In this document: piece after piece, positions 8,895 through 17,312 of the stretch
Numbering within the stretch: the first letter of the stretch is position 1
Layout: each line of letters starts with the position of its first letter
NCBI GenBank assembly: GCA_023402395.1
Contig: JAEYGI010000060.1
Location: 1 to 64,000 of the forward strand
DNA length: 64,000 bases
Origin: Bacillota bacterium
GTDB taxonomy: Bacteria; Bacillota; UBA4882; UBA8346
Reading direction: 5' to 3'
The notes under the pieces: generated by a model
The model's input: only the letters and a program-made list of their open reading frames with translations
Databases searched by the model: none
Told to the model about the DNA's origin: nothing
Made by a program: the position numbers and the translations under genes

Positions 8895-9764
8895 ATGGCT
8901 GAAAGTATCCGTTTTGTAATCATCACCGGTCTATCGGGGGCCGGCAAGTCGGAGACGATGAAATGCTTCGAGGATCTCGGGTATTTTTGCGTCGATAACC
9001 TGCCTCCGGTGCTGATCCCGAAATTCGCCGAGCTTTGCGCACAATCGGAAGGGCGGATTAATAGTATAGCTCTGGTCGTTGATATTCGCGGCGGCAGTTT
9101 TTTCGATGATATTTTTGAAGCCCTGGAAACCCTGGAACAAAGCGGATTCAGCTACGAGATTCTGTTTCTCGAAGCCGGCCCGGAGATTTTGGTCCGACGG
9201 TTCAAGGAGAGCCGCCGCCGCCATCCATTGTCCAGCACCGGGGCGATCACCGAGGGGATCCGGGCCGAGTCCCAGCGGTTGCAAGAGATTCGGGGCAAGG
9301 CGTCCTTAATCATCGATACTTCCGAGATCTCCGTGAAGACCCTGCGCGACCGGATTCAGGAGTGCTACGACCATCAGCCGCAGCAGCAGAAGATGCTGGT
9401 GACGGTGGTTTCGTTCGGCTTCAAAAATGGCATTCCGCTTGACGCCGATCTCGTCTTTGACGTCCGTTTTTTGCCGAATCCGCATTATGTGGATTCGCTC
9501 CGGGCCTTGAATGGCAATCATTGCGAGGTTGCCGACTATGTGATGAAATGGTCGCTGACCACCCGGTTTCTGACCAAACTCTATGATATGGTCGACTTTC
9601 TGGGACCGCTCTATATCAAGGAAGGAAAGTCCAATCTGATCATAGGAATCGGCTGTACCGGAGGGCAGCATCGCTCGGTGACCATTGCCAACCGGTTGGG
9701 TGAGTTTTTGCGGACTAGGGGATACCGGGTGGTTGTCGATCACCGGGATATCCCGGCCGGATAA
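8895..9764 (+). CDS. rapZ: RapZ family nucleotide-binding protein (RNase adapter)
   Basis: 289 residues from ATG 8895, chosen over an in-frame GTG at 8883 because the GGAGGAG site at 8877-8883 overlaps the latter. N-terminal P-loop GLSGAGKS (residues 12-19), then YFCVDNLPP, LVVDIRGG, and the C-terminal RapZ domain with VVSFGFKNGIP, DVRFLPNPHY and IGIGCTGGQHRSV. RapZ/YvcJ binds ATP/GTP; in E. coli it controls glmS through small RNAs, while in Bacillus the role is broader and less clear. It is followed closely by yvcK, the standard Firmicute order. Confidence 0.95.
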   Translation: MAESIRFVIITGLSGAGKSETMKCFEDLGYFCVDNLPPVLIPKFAELCAQSEGRINSIALVVDIRGGSFFDDIFEALETLEQSGFSYEILFLEAGPEILVRRFKESRRRHPLSSTGAITEGIRAESQRLQEIRGKASLIIDTSEISVKTLRDRIQECYDHQPQQQKMLVTVVSFGFKNGIPLDADLVFDVRFLPNPHYVDSLRALNGNHCEVADYVMKWSLTTRFLTKLYDMVDFLGPLYIKEGKSNLIIGIGCTGGQHRSVTIANRLGEFLRTRGYRVVVDHRDIPAG

Positions 9765-9794
9765 AAAAGAAAGATAACGAAAGGGGGCTGATGG

Positions 9795-11093
9795 ATGAGA
9801 CTGAAAAAACAGCCGCATTGGGTCAAGGGTTGCTGGGCCATGACAGTTCTGATCTGTCTGGCCCTGACCACCGGCGGCTTCATATTGTTATTGAACGGAA
9901 TCCGCGCTCCGCATGACGGCGGGTTTTGGTTCATCCTCGGCGGTTTGTCGCTGATCGTTGCCGGGTTGGCCACCGGATACTTTGTTTCCGTCCGTTGCTT
10001 TTGGGCGATGGTCTCAATGATCGTCGGACAGAACTTTGCGACACAGAAAGGAAGGGCCGCCCGGGGTCCCAAAATCGTGGTGGTCGGCGGCGGCACCGGT
10101 TTGGGCACGATTTTGCGGGGGTTGAAGGAGATTACTTCCCATCTCACCGCAGTGGTCACCGTGGCTGACGACGGCGGCAGTTCGGGCCGGCTGCGCGAAG
10201 AATTCGGAATTCTGCCGCCGGGCGATATCCGGAACTGTTTGGTGGCCATGGCCGATATCGAACCGTTGATGGAGCGGTTGATGCAATACCGTTTTTCGGG
10301 CAATTCGGGTCTGGCCGGGCACAACTTCGGCAACCTGTTTCTGACGGCCATGACCGACATTACCGGTGATTTTGAACAGGCGATCCGCGAATCCAGCAAG
10401 GTTCTGGCGGTTCGCGGCCAAGTGCTGCCGGCCACGCTGGAAAATGTAATTCTCAAGGCCGAAATGACCGACGGCCGCATCGTCACCGGAGAATCGGCCA
10501 TCAGCGGTTCGAAGCTGACGGTTCGCAAAGTTTTTTTGGAGCCCGCCGACGTAAAACCGTTGCGGGAGGCGGTCAGCGCCATCAATGAGGCGGACCTGAT
10601 CGTGCTTGGACCCGGCAGCTTGTATACCAGCGTGATTCCGAATCTGCTGGTCAAGGAGATCGCCGAAGCGATCCGGAACTCCAATGCGACTAAGATTTAT
10701 ATTTGCAACGCCATGACTCAGCCGGGAGAAACCGACGGGTACTCCGCCAGCGATCACCTGCGGGCCATCATCGAGCATGCCGGACCGGGACTGGTCGATA
10801 TCGCGGTGCTCAACACCGCCGAGATACCGGCCGCGGTGTTGAGCCGGTATGCGGAGGAAGGCGCCGCTCCGGTGAAGCCCGATTTTGATAAAGTCAAAAG
10901 TTTGGGGATTGTGCCGTTGGGAGCGGAGATTATCACCAAGACCAGCCTGATCCGGCATGATGCCCGGAAACTGGCCCGGATGGTATTGAAATTTTACCGG
11001 ACACAACAGTTGAGCCATGCGCTCGGTAAGCGGGTGATGAGCAAAGTGTACCGGATGTTCAAAGTGTTGTCGGGTTTGTTCTTGACCCGATAA
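9795..11093 (+). CDS. yvcK: YvcK/CofD-like gluconeogenesis factor with N-terminal membrane hairpin
   Basis: 432 residues. The CofD-like domain begins near residue 92 (PKIVVVGGGTGLGTILRGLK) and contains VADDGGSSGRLREEFG, PPGDIRNCLVA, GHNFGNLFL and LGPGSLYTSVIPNLLV. YvcK binds UDP-GlcNAc-type ligands and supports cell shape and growth on gluconeogenic carbon in Bacillus. Before it are about 85 extra residues with two membrane segments (about 14-34 and 43-68), which anchor this version to the membrane. The usual third member whiA does not follow; a terminator and the flagellar operon do. Confidence 0.93.
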   Translation: MRLKKQPHWVKGCWAMTVLICLALTTGGFILLLNGIRAPHDGGFWFILGGLSLIVAGLATGYFVSVRCFWAMVSMIVGQNFATQKGRAARGPKIVVVGGGTGLGTILRGLKEITSHLTAVVTVADDGGSSGRLREEFGILPPGDIRNCLVAMADIEPLMERLMQYRFSGNSGLAGHNFGNLFLTAMTDITGDFEQAIRESSKVLAVRGQVLPATLENVILKAEMTDGRIVTGESAISGSKLTVRKVFLEPADVKPLREAVSAINEADLIVLGPGSLYTSVIPNLLVKEIAEAIRNSNATKIYICNAMTQPGETDGYSASDHLRAIIEHAGPGLVDIAVLNTAEIPAAVLSRYAEEGAAPVKPDFDKVKSLGIVPLGAEIITKTSLIRHDARKLARMVLKFYRTQQLSHALGKRVMSKVYRMFKVLSGLFLTR

Positions 11094-11111
11094 AACGCAG
11101 CGAATCATAAC

Positions 11112-11183
11112 GCCCCGTAATACCGGTTGGAATCGGCCTTCAACGCCGAATCAACTCCATCCCGGTATCGCGGGGCTTTTTTT
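11112..11183 (+). terminator. Terminator after yvcK
   Basis: GCCCCG...TACCGG at 11112 pairs with CCGGTATCGCGGGGC ending at 11176, followed by TTTTTTT. Confidence 0.75.
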
Positions 11184-11290
11184 CGATAAAATTCGGGATT
11201 ACCGGAGAACCGTTTGTTTAAAGATTTGTTAAAAATCCAGAGCGTCCGGCGCTTTTTTTTACCGGGAGGACGGCATTCGGCAAAATATCG

Positions 11291-11313
11291 GACGGGCCGC
11301 GGCCCGTCTTTTT
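11291..11313 (+). terminator. Second terminator hairpin upstream of the flagellar operon
   Basis: Perfect stem GACGGGCCG/CGGCCCGTC followed by TTTTT. Confidence 0.7.
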
Positions 11314-11326
11314 ATGAAAAAAACGC

Positions 11327-11353
11327 TAAGCCGTGGCTGGTTTTGTCCGATAA
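11327..11353 (+). promoter_or_regulatory. Probable sigma-28 (FliA/SigD) promoter of the flgF operon
   Basis: TAAG at 11327-11330, a 15-base spacer, then TCCGATAA at 11346-11353. The Bacillus sigma-D consensus is TAAA-N15-GCCGATAT. It lies 36 bp upstream of the flgF GTG start. An overlapping TATAAT at 11356 lacks a -35 partner. Confidence 0.6.
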
Positions 11354-11389
11354 CTTATAATGAAGTGAAATAAGCAGGGAGGTGAAATC

Positions 11390-12112
11390 GTGTTAAGAGG
11401 CATTTATACCGCAGCTTCCGGAATGACCGTCGAAGCGGCGCGTCAGGATGTGGTCGCCAACAATCTGGCCAATGTCGATACTCCCGGTTTCAAACGGGAC
11501 CGGATGACGGTCGTTCCGTTTCAGGAATATCTGATCCACTCCATATCGAAGCAGGGAATCCGGCCCATCGGCAATTTGGGTTTTGGGGTCGATACCATCT
11601 CCCGTTATAATGATTTCAGTACCGGAGCGATGTTACAGACCGGTGTCGCCACCGATCTGGCCATTGACGGGGACGCCATGTTCGCGGTGACCAGAAACGG
11701 GGAAGTCCGCTATACCCGGGCCGGCCATTTTTGCGTGACCAGGGATGGCGTGTTGGCTACCCCTGAAGGCGACTCGGTGTTGGGCGTGAACGGACCGGTG
11801 CGGGTAAACGGGAGCTTCAGCGTGTCTCCGGACGGAGCGATTATGCAAGACGGCGCGGTCGTCGCCACCCTTCGACTCGCATCCCAACAGGGAATGGTCA
11901 AAGGTGAGGACGGATTGTACGACAATCCGGACGGCGTGACCGTTGCCACCAATTTCCGGGTGAATCAGGGGGCGCTGGAGCGCGCCAATGTGAACCCGAT
12001 TCGGGAAATGATCGAGATGATCAATGTTACCCGCAGTTATGAAACCAATCAGCGCGCGTTGACCGCTCATGACGAAATGCTGGGACGCGCGGTGAACGAT
12101 CTCGCCAAGTAA
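11390..12112 (+). CDS. flgF: Flagellar rod protein FlgF (FlhO-like)
   Basis: 240 residues, GTG start with GGGAGGTG upstream. N-terminal rod motif MLRGIYTAASGM with QDVVANNLANVDTPGFKRD, a central LAIDGDAMFAV segment, and the C-terminal ANVNPIREMIEMINVTRSYETNQRAL motif shared by axial proteins. FlgF forms the proximal rod. First gene of the flgFGAHIJ group. The shorter length versus FlgG and the lack of the FlgG-type middle identify it as FlgF. Confidence 0.92.
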   Translation: MLRGIYTAASGMTVEAARQDVVANNLANVDTPGFKRDRMTVVPFQEYLIHSISKQGIRPIGNLGFGVDTISRYNDFSTGAMLQTGVATDLAIDGDAMFAVTRNGEVRYTRAGHFCVTRDGVLATPEGDSVLGVNGPVRVNGSFSVSPDGAIMQDGAVVATLRLASQQGMVKGEDGLYDNPDGVTVATNFRVNQGALERANVNPIREMIEMINVTRSYETNQRALTAHDEMLGRAVNDLAK

Positions 12113-12127
12113 GGCGCAGCTTTGGCA

Positions 12128-12232
12128 GGACAGTCGAGGAAGGTGAACCGGACCGCTCGCCGGAGGTTCTCGCGAAAGATCGATTGACGGAGATCTTTTC
12201 GATGCAATTTGATGCATTGCCTCGGACTGTCC
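12128..12232 (+). ncRNA. Structured flgF-flgG intergenic RNA candidate
   Basis: GGACAGTCGAGG (12128) pairs with CCTCGGACTGTCC (12220) with a single bulge, closing about 80 bases. Inside are three local hairpins: AACCGG/CCGGAGGTT, CGAAAGATC/GATCTTTTCG and ATGCA/TGCAT. The multibranch shape is visible by eye; function (processing site, riboswitch or attenuator) is not known. Confidence 0.4.
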
Positions 12233-12330
12233 GAAAGAAGAAGCGTAGGAACTTGCCGCCTTCAAGTTTCGATTGCGGCAGGGTCTACTCCAGGCCGGAC
12301 AGTTTTTACATTTAAGGAGGTAAGAACAGG

Positions 12331-13119
12331 ATGATCAGAGCATTATGGACTGCTGGAACGGGCATGCAGGCGCAACAGTTCAATATCGACACCATCTCCA
12401 ATAACCTGGCGAACGTCAACACCATCGGATTCAAAAAGATGCGGGCCGAGTTCGAGGATTTGCTTTACCAAACCATCCGCCAGCCCGGCAGTTCCGCCTA
12501 TCAGGGCCAGGTTCTTCCCACTGGATTGCAGGTGGGCCACGGCGTCCGCCCGGTGGCGACCACGAAAATTTTTACCCAAGGCGATTTTCAACAATCGGAC
12601 AATCCCCTGGATCTGGTCATTGAAGGGGATGGATTCTTTCAGGTGCAGCTTGCCGACGGGAGCGCGGCTTATACCCGGAACGGCGCCTTCAAGGTGGACG
12701 GAGAGGGCCGGCTGGTGACTTCCGAAGGCTACATTGTGCAACCGGAGATTATGTTCCCCAGCGGCGTCGAGAGCGTGAATATCGGAACCGACGGCACGAT
12801 CTCGGTGGAGGTGTCCGGTGAGGACGAATCCCAGGAGATCGGGCAGATCGATCTGGTCACCTTTCTCAATCCCGCCGGTTTAAGCAATACCGGCAAGGGA
12901 TTATATGTGCAAACCGCAGCCTCCGGGGAGCCGGTCACGGTCACGCCGGGCACCGAGGGGGCGGGCACCATCATCCAGAATTATCTGGAGATGTCCAACG
13001 TGAAAGTAGTGGAAGAGATGATCAATATGATCGTCGCCCAACGGGCGTATGACGTTAATTCCAAGGCGATTCAGGCTTCCGATGAAATGCTGGAGGTCGC
13101 CAATAACCTGCGGCGGTAA
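12331..13119 (+). CDS. flgG: Flagellar distal rod protein FlgG
   Basis: 262 residues; ATG with TAAGGAGGTAAG upstream. MIRALWTAGTGMQAQQFNIDTISNNLANVNTIGFKK is the FlgG N-terminal signature (key residues: NNLANVNT), followed by VIEGDGFFQV, YTRNGAFKVD and the C-terminal YLEMSNVKVVEEMINMIVAQRAYD. FlgG is the distal rod that passes through the P and L rings in diderm bacteria. Length matches the family (about 260). Confidence 0.96.
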   Translation: MIRALWTAGTGMQAQQFNIDTISNNLANVNTIGFKKMRAEFEDLLYQTIRQPGSSAYQGQVLPTGLQVGHGVRPVATTKIFTQGDFQQSDNPLDLVIEGDGFFQVQLADGSAAYTRNGAFKVDGEGRLVTSEGYIVQPEIMFPSGVESVNIGTDGTISVEVSGEDESQEIGQIDLVTFLNPAGLSNTGKGLYVQTAASGEPVTVTPGTEGAGTIIQNYLEMSNVKVVEEMINMIVAQRAYDVNSKAIQASDEMLEVANNLRR

Positions 13120-13125
13120 CAACCC

Positions 13126-14073
13126 ATGAAACGACTGGGATGGCTGCTGGGATTCTGCTGCTGGCTAGCTTTGGGGAGCGTTGCCGGTTCGGCCAGTGAA
13201 TCCGGTTTAACGGTGACAATTGCGGAGACGGCGGTGGTGGCCGGGCCTCGGATTCAATTGGGGGATCTAGGCACGATTGACGGCGCCACGGAATCCGACC
13301 GGAAAGCGTTGAGGGCCATCGATCTCGGTTCGGCTCCGCCACCGGGACAGACCAAGACCATTACCAGAGATTATCTGCGGTTCCTGTTGGCTGGCAGGTT
13401 TACAATCCCGCCGACATTGACCATGGGGTCGGCCGTCAAGGTGCAGGTCGAGGCCAAATGCATCACTGACGCCGATTTGGTGGCCGCGGTCGAGCGGATC
13501 CTAATTGGGAAGCCAGGGATTCACCAGCGTATTGAGTTGAAAAACGCCCCGAAGCAGACTTGGCTGCCCCCGGCCAAGTGGAAAATTGCGGTCGAACCCA
13601 TGGGCGAACTGCCGATGGTCGGTTCCGTTTTATTGCGGGTGACGCTGACCGGAGGCCCGGAAGCCAAAGTGCTTCACTTAAGCGGCAAAGTCCGCACTTG
13701 GGGCCGCTTATACCGGGTTAAGCGGGAGATCGCCAGGCACTTGGCGATCGGGCCCGACGATCTGGAACCAGTCGAAGCCGAGCTGATTTATGGGGATGAG
13801 TTGACTGATGAACCGATAGGGCTGAGACCCATCCGAACGTTGGCCGCCGGAACGCTGCTTCGTTCCGGACAGTTGCAACCCATACCGCTGGTGGCCAAGG
13901 GCAGCGCGGTTACGGTGATCGTGCGCGGACAGGGATTGGAGATTGCCCTCGCCGGAATCGCCGCGGCGGACGGTTGGGAAGGGGATCTGATCCCCATTTA
14001 CAACCCGACCAGCCGGAAAACCTTTAAGGCCAGGGTTTCCATGCCGAATACAGTGGAGGTGGCTTTTCAATGA
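13126..14073 (+). CDS. flgA: Flagellar P-ring assembly chaperone FlgA
   Basis: 315 residues with a signal peptide (MKRLGWLLGFCCWLALGSVA, then GSASES). The C-terminal SAF-type region contains YRVKREIARHLAIGPDDLEPVEAEL, PIRTLAAGTLLRSGQLQPIPLVAKGS and VTVIVRGQGLEIALAGIAAADG. FlgA is exported to the periplasm and helps FlgI assemble. It starts 6 bp after flgG and overlaps flgH by 4 bp. It is longer than E. coli FlgA, with an extended N-terminal half. Confidence 0.88.
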   Translation: MKRLGWLLGFCCWLALGSVAGSASESGLTVTIAETAVVAGPRIQLGDLGTIDGATESDRKALRAIDLGSAPPPGQTKTITRDYLRFLLAGRFTIPPTLTMGSAVKVQVEAKCITDADLVAAVERILIGKPGIHQRIELKNAPKQTWLPPAKWKIAVEPMGELPMVGSVLLRVTLTGGPEAKVLHLSGKVRTWGRLYRVKREIARHLAIGPDDLEPVEAELIYGDELTDEPIGLRPIRTLAAGTLLRSGQLQPIPLVAKGSAVTVIVRGQGLEIALAGIAAADGWEGDLIPIYNPTSRKTFKARVSMPNTVEVAFQ

Positions 14074-14660
14074 AACAATTCAAACGGATGGCGCTCGGCG
14101 CCTTATTAATAATTGGGACACTCTGCGGCATGGCGGCGGCGGTTTCGGCCGATTCACTCTGGCCGGAACAGGCCGGTTCCATCTATGCCAAGAAAGCCAA
14201 GGGCTATAAGGCGGGGGATCTGCTGACCGTGATCGTCGTCGAGCAAGCCCAGGCCACTCAGCGAGCCGCCACCAATAGCGATGAGGACGGTTCGGTGAGC
14301 GCCGGAGGATCGGGTAAGCTGGATTTTATTCCCCAATTGGGAGCCAGTTGGGACAATGAATCCTCGGGGGCGGGGACCACAACCCGGGGCGGCAGTTTAA
14401 GCGCAACCCTAACCGTTCAGATCAAAGAGATTACCCCGGAAGGGTTGTTGGTCGTGGAAGGCCAACAATCGATCAAAGTCAATAAAGAGGATCAACTGCT
14501 AAAGGTCCGCGGCAAAATCCGGCCCGAAGATGTTTCGTCCAGTAACACCGTGTTGTCGTCGGTGATTGCCGATGCCACCATCGAGTATCACGGCACCGGA
14601 ACGGTCGGCGAAACTCAGGGCACCGGCGTTCTGACCCGCTTCTTCCACTGGCTGTTTTGA
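14070..14660 (+). CDS. flgH: Flagellar L-ring protein FlgH lacking a lipobox
   Basis: 196 residues. Recognised by SLWPEQAGSIYAKKAKGYKAGDLLTVIVVEQ, ITPEGLLVVEGQQSIKVNKEDQLLKVRGKIRPEDV and SSNTVLSSVIADATIEYHGTG, the family core. FlgH forms the ring in the outer membrane, so the gene implies a diderm envelope. The N-terminus is an ordinary signal peptide (cleavage near AAAVSA-DSLW). The only Cys (GTLC at about residue 19) lies in the hydrophobic core and does not fit a lipobox, unlike the lipoprotein FlgH of proteobacteria. Confidence 0.92.
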   Translation: MKQFKRMALGALLIIGTLCGMAAAVSADSLWPEQAGSIYAKKAKGYKAGDLLTVIVVEQAQATQRAATNSDEDGSVSAGGSGKLDFIPQLGASWDNESSGAGTTTRGGSLSATLTVQIKEITPEGLLVVEGQQSIKVNKEDQLLKVRGKIRPEDVSSSNTVLSSVIADATIEYHGTGTVGETQGTGVLTRFFHWLF

Positions 14661-14793
14661 TCCGCGTTCGACGCGGACGGTTGGGAACAACTTTGGAGAT
14701 CTGAAGCGGAACGGCTGGGCTCTTTTTGAGAGGAGCGCCGATAAAAGCGACGCGGTGACTGTCCCGTGTCTTTTGAAAACGGAGGATGAGCGA

Positions 14794-15909
14794 ATGTTGA
14801 AAAGAGCGATGCTCCTCATGATACTCGGCGGCGTGCTCTGGTCCGGGACCGCCTTGGCGGCCCAATCCGTCGAACCCCCGGTTACCCGGATTAAGGATAT
14901 CGCCCGGTTGCAAGGGATTCGCAACAATCAATTGAACGGGATGGGGCTGGTGGTCGGACTCAATGGAACCGGCGATTCCAGCCGGGTCAACGCGCAGATG
15001 GTGGCCAACGCCTTAACCCGTTGGGGAATTGAGATTGGCGCCTCTGATCTGAAAGTGCGGAATATTGCCGCCGTATTCATCACCGCCACCTTGCCGCCGT
15101 TCGCCCATGCCGGAGATACCCTGTCGGTTCAGGTGTCGTCACTGGGCGACGCCAAAAGCCTGCAGGGCGGAGTTCTTTTGCAATCGCCGTTGACTGGGGC
15201 GGACGGGAACGTCTATGCGGTGGCGCAGGGCCCGGTGCATCTGGTTGGATATATGGCAGGCGAGAGAGGAAGTAGACAGCAGAAAAACGTGACTACCGTG
15301 GGCATGATACCGTCCGGCGCCATCGTGGAGCGCGAGGTCACGATGACCATGGAGAACAACGGAAGACTCCGCTGGGCGCTGGCCAATCCCGATTTTACCA
15401 CTGCCTCCCGGCTGGCCAAAACCATCAATGACAATGTTTTTGAGGGAGTGGCCCGCGCCGTGGACATGGGCTTGGTGGAAGTGACGATTCCGGCCGAAAG
15501 AGCGGCGGACCCGGTGGCCTTTGTCGCTGAAATTGAGACGCTGCCGATTAGTCCCGACGGCGTGGCCAAAGTGGTGATCAACGAACGGACCGGAACGGTG
15601 GTTATCGGGGAAAAAGTCCGGATCGCGCCGGTCGCGGTCACCCATCGTAATATTACCGTGAAGGTCGATACCAACCGGCGCGTCTCGCAACCGCCGCCGC
15701 TTTCCGAAGGGGAGACTACGGTGGTTGAGAACCAAACGGTAACGGTGAACGAGGAACCGGGCCGCTTGATTCTTTTGCCCGGCGGGACGAACATCGGCGC
15801 GATCATTCAGGCGTTAAACGCGGTCGGAACGACGCCGCAGGATATCATCGCGGTGGTCGTGGCCATCAAGGAATCCGGAGCATTGTACGGGACATTGGAG
15901 TTTATTTAA
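14794..15909 (+). CDS. flgI: Flagellar P-ring protein FlgI
   Basis: 371 residues from ATG 14794, which follows GGAGGA and starts a signal peptide (LKRAMLLMILGGVLWSGTALA). Family motifs: TRIKDIARLQGIRNNQLNGMGLVVGLNGTGD, NIAAVFITATLPPFAHAGD, VQVSSLGDAKSLQGGVLL, ARAVDMGLVEVTIPAERAADPVAFVAEIETLPI, VVINERTGTVVIG, and a C-terminal LNAVGTTPQDIIAVVVAIKESGALYGTLEFI. FlgI is the periplasmic P ring. Length is normal. Together with flgH and flgA it is strong evidence for an outer membrane. Confidence 0.96.
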   Translation: MLKRAMLLMILGGVLWSGTALAAQSVEPPVTRIKDIARLQGIRNNQLNGMGLVVGLNGTGDSSRVNAQMVANALTRWGIEIGASDLKVRNIAAVFITATLPPFAHAGDTLSVQVSSLGDAKSLQGGVLLQSPLTGADGNVYAVAQGPVHLVGYMAGERGSRQQKNVTTVGMIPSGAIVEREVTMTMENNGRLRWALANPDFTTASRLAKTINDNVFEGVARAVDMGLVEVTIPAERAADPVAFVAEIETLPISPDGVAKVVINERTGTVVIGEKVRIAPVAVTHRNITVKVDTNRRVSQPPPLSEGETTVVENQTVTVNEEPGRLILLPGGTNIGAIIQALNAVGTTPQDIIAVVVAIKESGALYGTLEFI

Positions 15910-16005
15910 AAGCGTTGTGATAAACCCGGCCGGTTGCGCGCAAAAGCTTGGCGAAGCGGCGAGAAGGTCGGCGTTTTAATAGTTCAAGCCATGGAGGAGA
16001 AGCTC

Positions 16006-16299
16006 ATGGAGATTAAAGCTCACTCGGGATATACTCCCGTCAATCCCCTTTTGAACGATAAAAAGCTCACTCCCGAACAGCGGAAGCTGGCCGAGGCCTG
16101 TACCGAATTCGAAGCGATCCTGGTCAAGCAGATGCTTGAAGCCATGCAGGGGTCGACGCAAATGTTCGGACAGGGGTTCGGCGGAAAGTATTTTCAAAGT
16201 TTATTTCAGGAGGAACTTTCCCGGACCGTATCCGTTAGAGGAATAGGTATCGCCAAGACGCTCTTCGATCAGTTGAAAGGGCCGGAATCATCCAAATGA
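16006..16299 (+). CDS. flgJ: FlgJ-type rod-binding protein, no muramidase domain
   Basis: 97 residues from ATG 16006 (GGAGGAG upstream). The rod-binding motif is clear: KLAEACTEFEAILVKQMLEAMQGS followed by FGQGFGGKYFQSLFQEELSRTVS and GIGIAKTLFDQL. In E. coli FlgJ this domain is fused to a glucosaminidase; here only the rod cap/scaffold part exists, as in many other phyla. Last gene of the operon. Confidence 0.85.
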   Translation: MEIKAHSGYTPVNPLLNDKKLTPEQRKLAEACTEFEAILVKQMLEAMQGSTQMFGQGFGGKYFQSLFQEELSRTVSVRGIGIAKTLFDQLKGPESSK

Positions 16300-16404
16300 A
16301 GGATGAACCTTGATTTTGCTGGGAGGAGAAGGGAATCGGCGAGTTATGGCGAATACATAAACGGTTTCCTGAGGGGATGTACAATTTAAAAGGGGGATTA
16401 CAGA

Positions 16405-17193
16405 GTGATCTTTAAAAAGAAAGACAATAAAGGGGTTGCCAAACACGAATCCAAACCCAAAGGCCCCGGCTTCTTCGCCAAACTTTACAACCTCTTGTTT
16501 CATGAGGATGTATATTACCGGATCGGGGGTTATCTCGTCTTCGGGCTGGTGCTGTTCTTGATCGCTTGGGCGGTTTTCCAGTTCGTGCTGGTTCGCCCGA
16601 ACCTGCTGGGCGACTCCTTTATGGTCCAAAAACTGTTCAAGGTCCAGACCGTGAATACCTTGGGAACTTGGGGAGCGAAGCATTTCGGCGAGACCTGGCA
16701 GATTTTCCAGTGGAAGATCAATGTCGCCGATACCTTTAAAATCTGGGGCAACGTATTTTTGCTCACCTTCACCTATTTCCTGAACCACCTGATCTTTGTG
16801 ATACCGTTCATTCTGTTCTTCAACTTTTTCAAGGTCGGCCGCTGGAATCTGGGCGCGATCTATTTCGGCTTCTACACCGTGCTGTGGGGGATCGTCACCG
16901 GAACGCAGAGTCTGACCTTCCCATACGGCGCCAATCAGGTCTTCGGGCCGTTGATTCTGTTTGCCCGGTTCGGACTTTGGACCTGGTTCTCTTATTTACT
17001 GTTGACGGTTTCTACCACCCAGTTCACTTGGCTCTCCGCGCCGAATTGGTCGGCCTGGAGCTGGAATAAGGAACGGAAATTCTGGCCGGTCAGCTTCACC
17101 CCCGATCAACGGGAAGTGTTCATTTACGGTTTGCTGTTCCTGCTCGCCTCCAGCTTCGCCGAGGCCCGGATCTTCGTTCACTATAACCTGTAA
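16405..17193 (+). CDS. Multi-pass membrane protein of unknown function
   Basis: 262 residues, GTG start after AAAGGGGGATTACA. A basic N-terminal stretch (FKKKDNKGVAKHESKPK) precedes about five membrane segments, near residues 40-65, 113-140, 148-172, 178-203 and 236-254. It is very rich in Trp and Phe. No catalytic motif is visible, and I do not recognise the family. The segment order (ends in, one long external loop) is vaguely like SpoIIM-type membrane proteins, but this is not a firm call. It has its own terminator downstream. Confidence 0.7.
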   Translation: MIFKKKDNKGVAKHESKPKGPGFFAKLYNLLFHEDVYYRIGGYLVFGLVLFLIAWAVFQFVLVRPNLLGDSFMVQKLFKVQTVNTLGTWGAKHFGETWQIFQWKINVADTFKIWGNVFLLTFTYFLNHLIFVIPFILFFNFFKVGRWNLGAIYFGFYTVLWGIVTGTQSLTFPYGANQVFGPLILFARFGLWTWFSYLLLTVSTTQFTWLSAPNWSAWSWNKERKFWPVSFTPDQREVFIYGLLFLLASSFAEARIFVHYNL

Positions 17194-17220
17194 TTGGGAT
17201 TCATGATATTCACGCATTCT

Positions 17221-17250
17221 AAACCCGGAGCCGCACGCTCCGGGTTTTTC
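17221..17250 (+). terminator. Terminator after the membrane protein gene
   Basis: AACCCGGAG/CTCCGGGTT stem followed by TTTTC. Confidence 0.8.
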
Positions 17251-17312
17251 ACGTTCCGGGGCGGGCCGTTCCAAAGGGGGAGCGGGGATTCGCTCCCGTG
17301 ATCGGTATCCTC

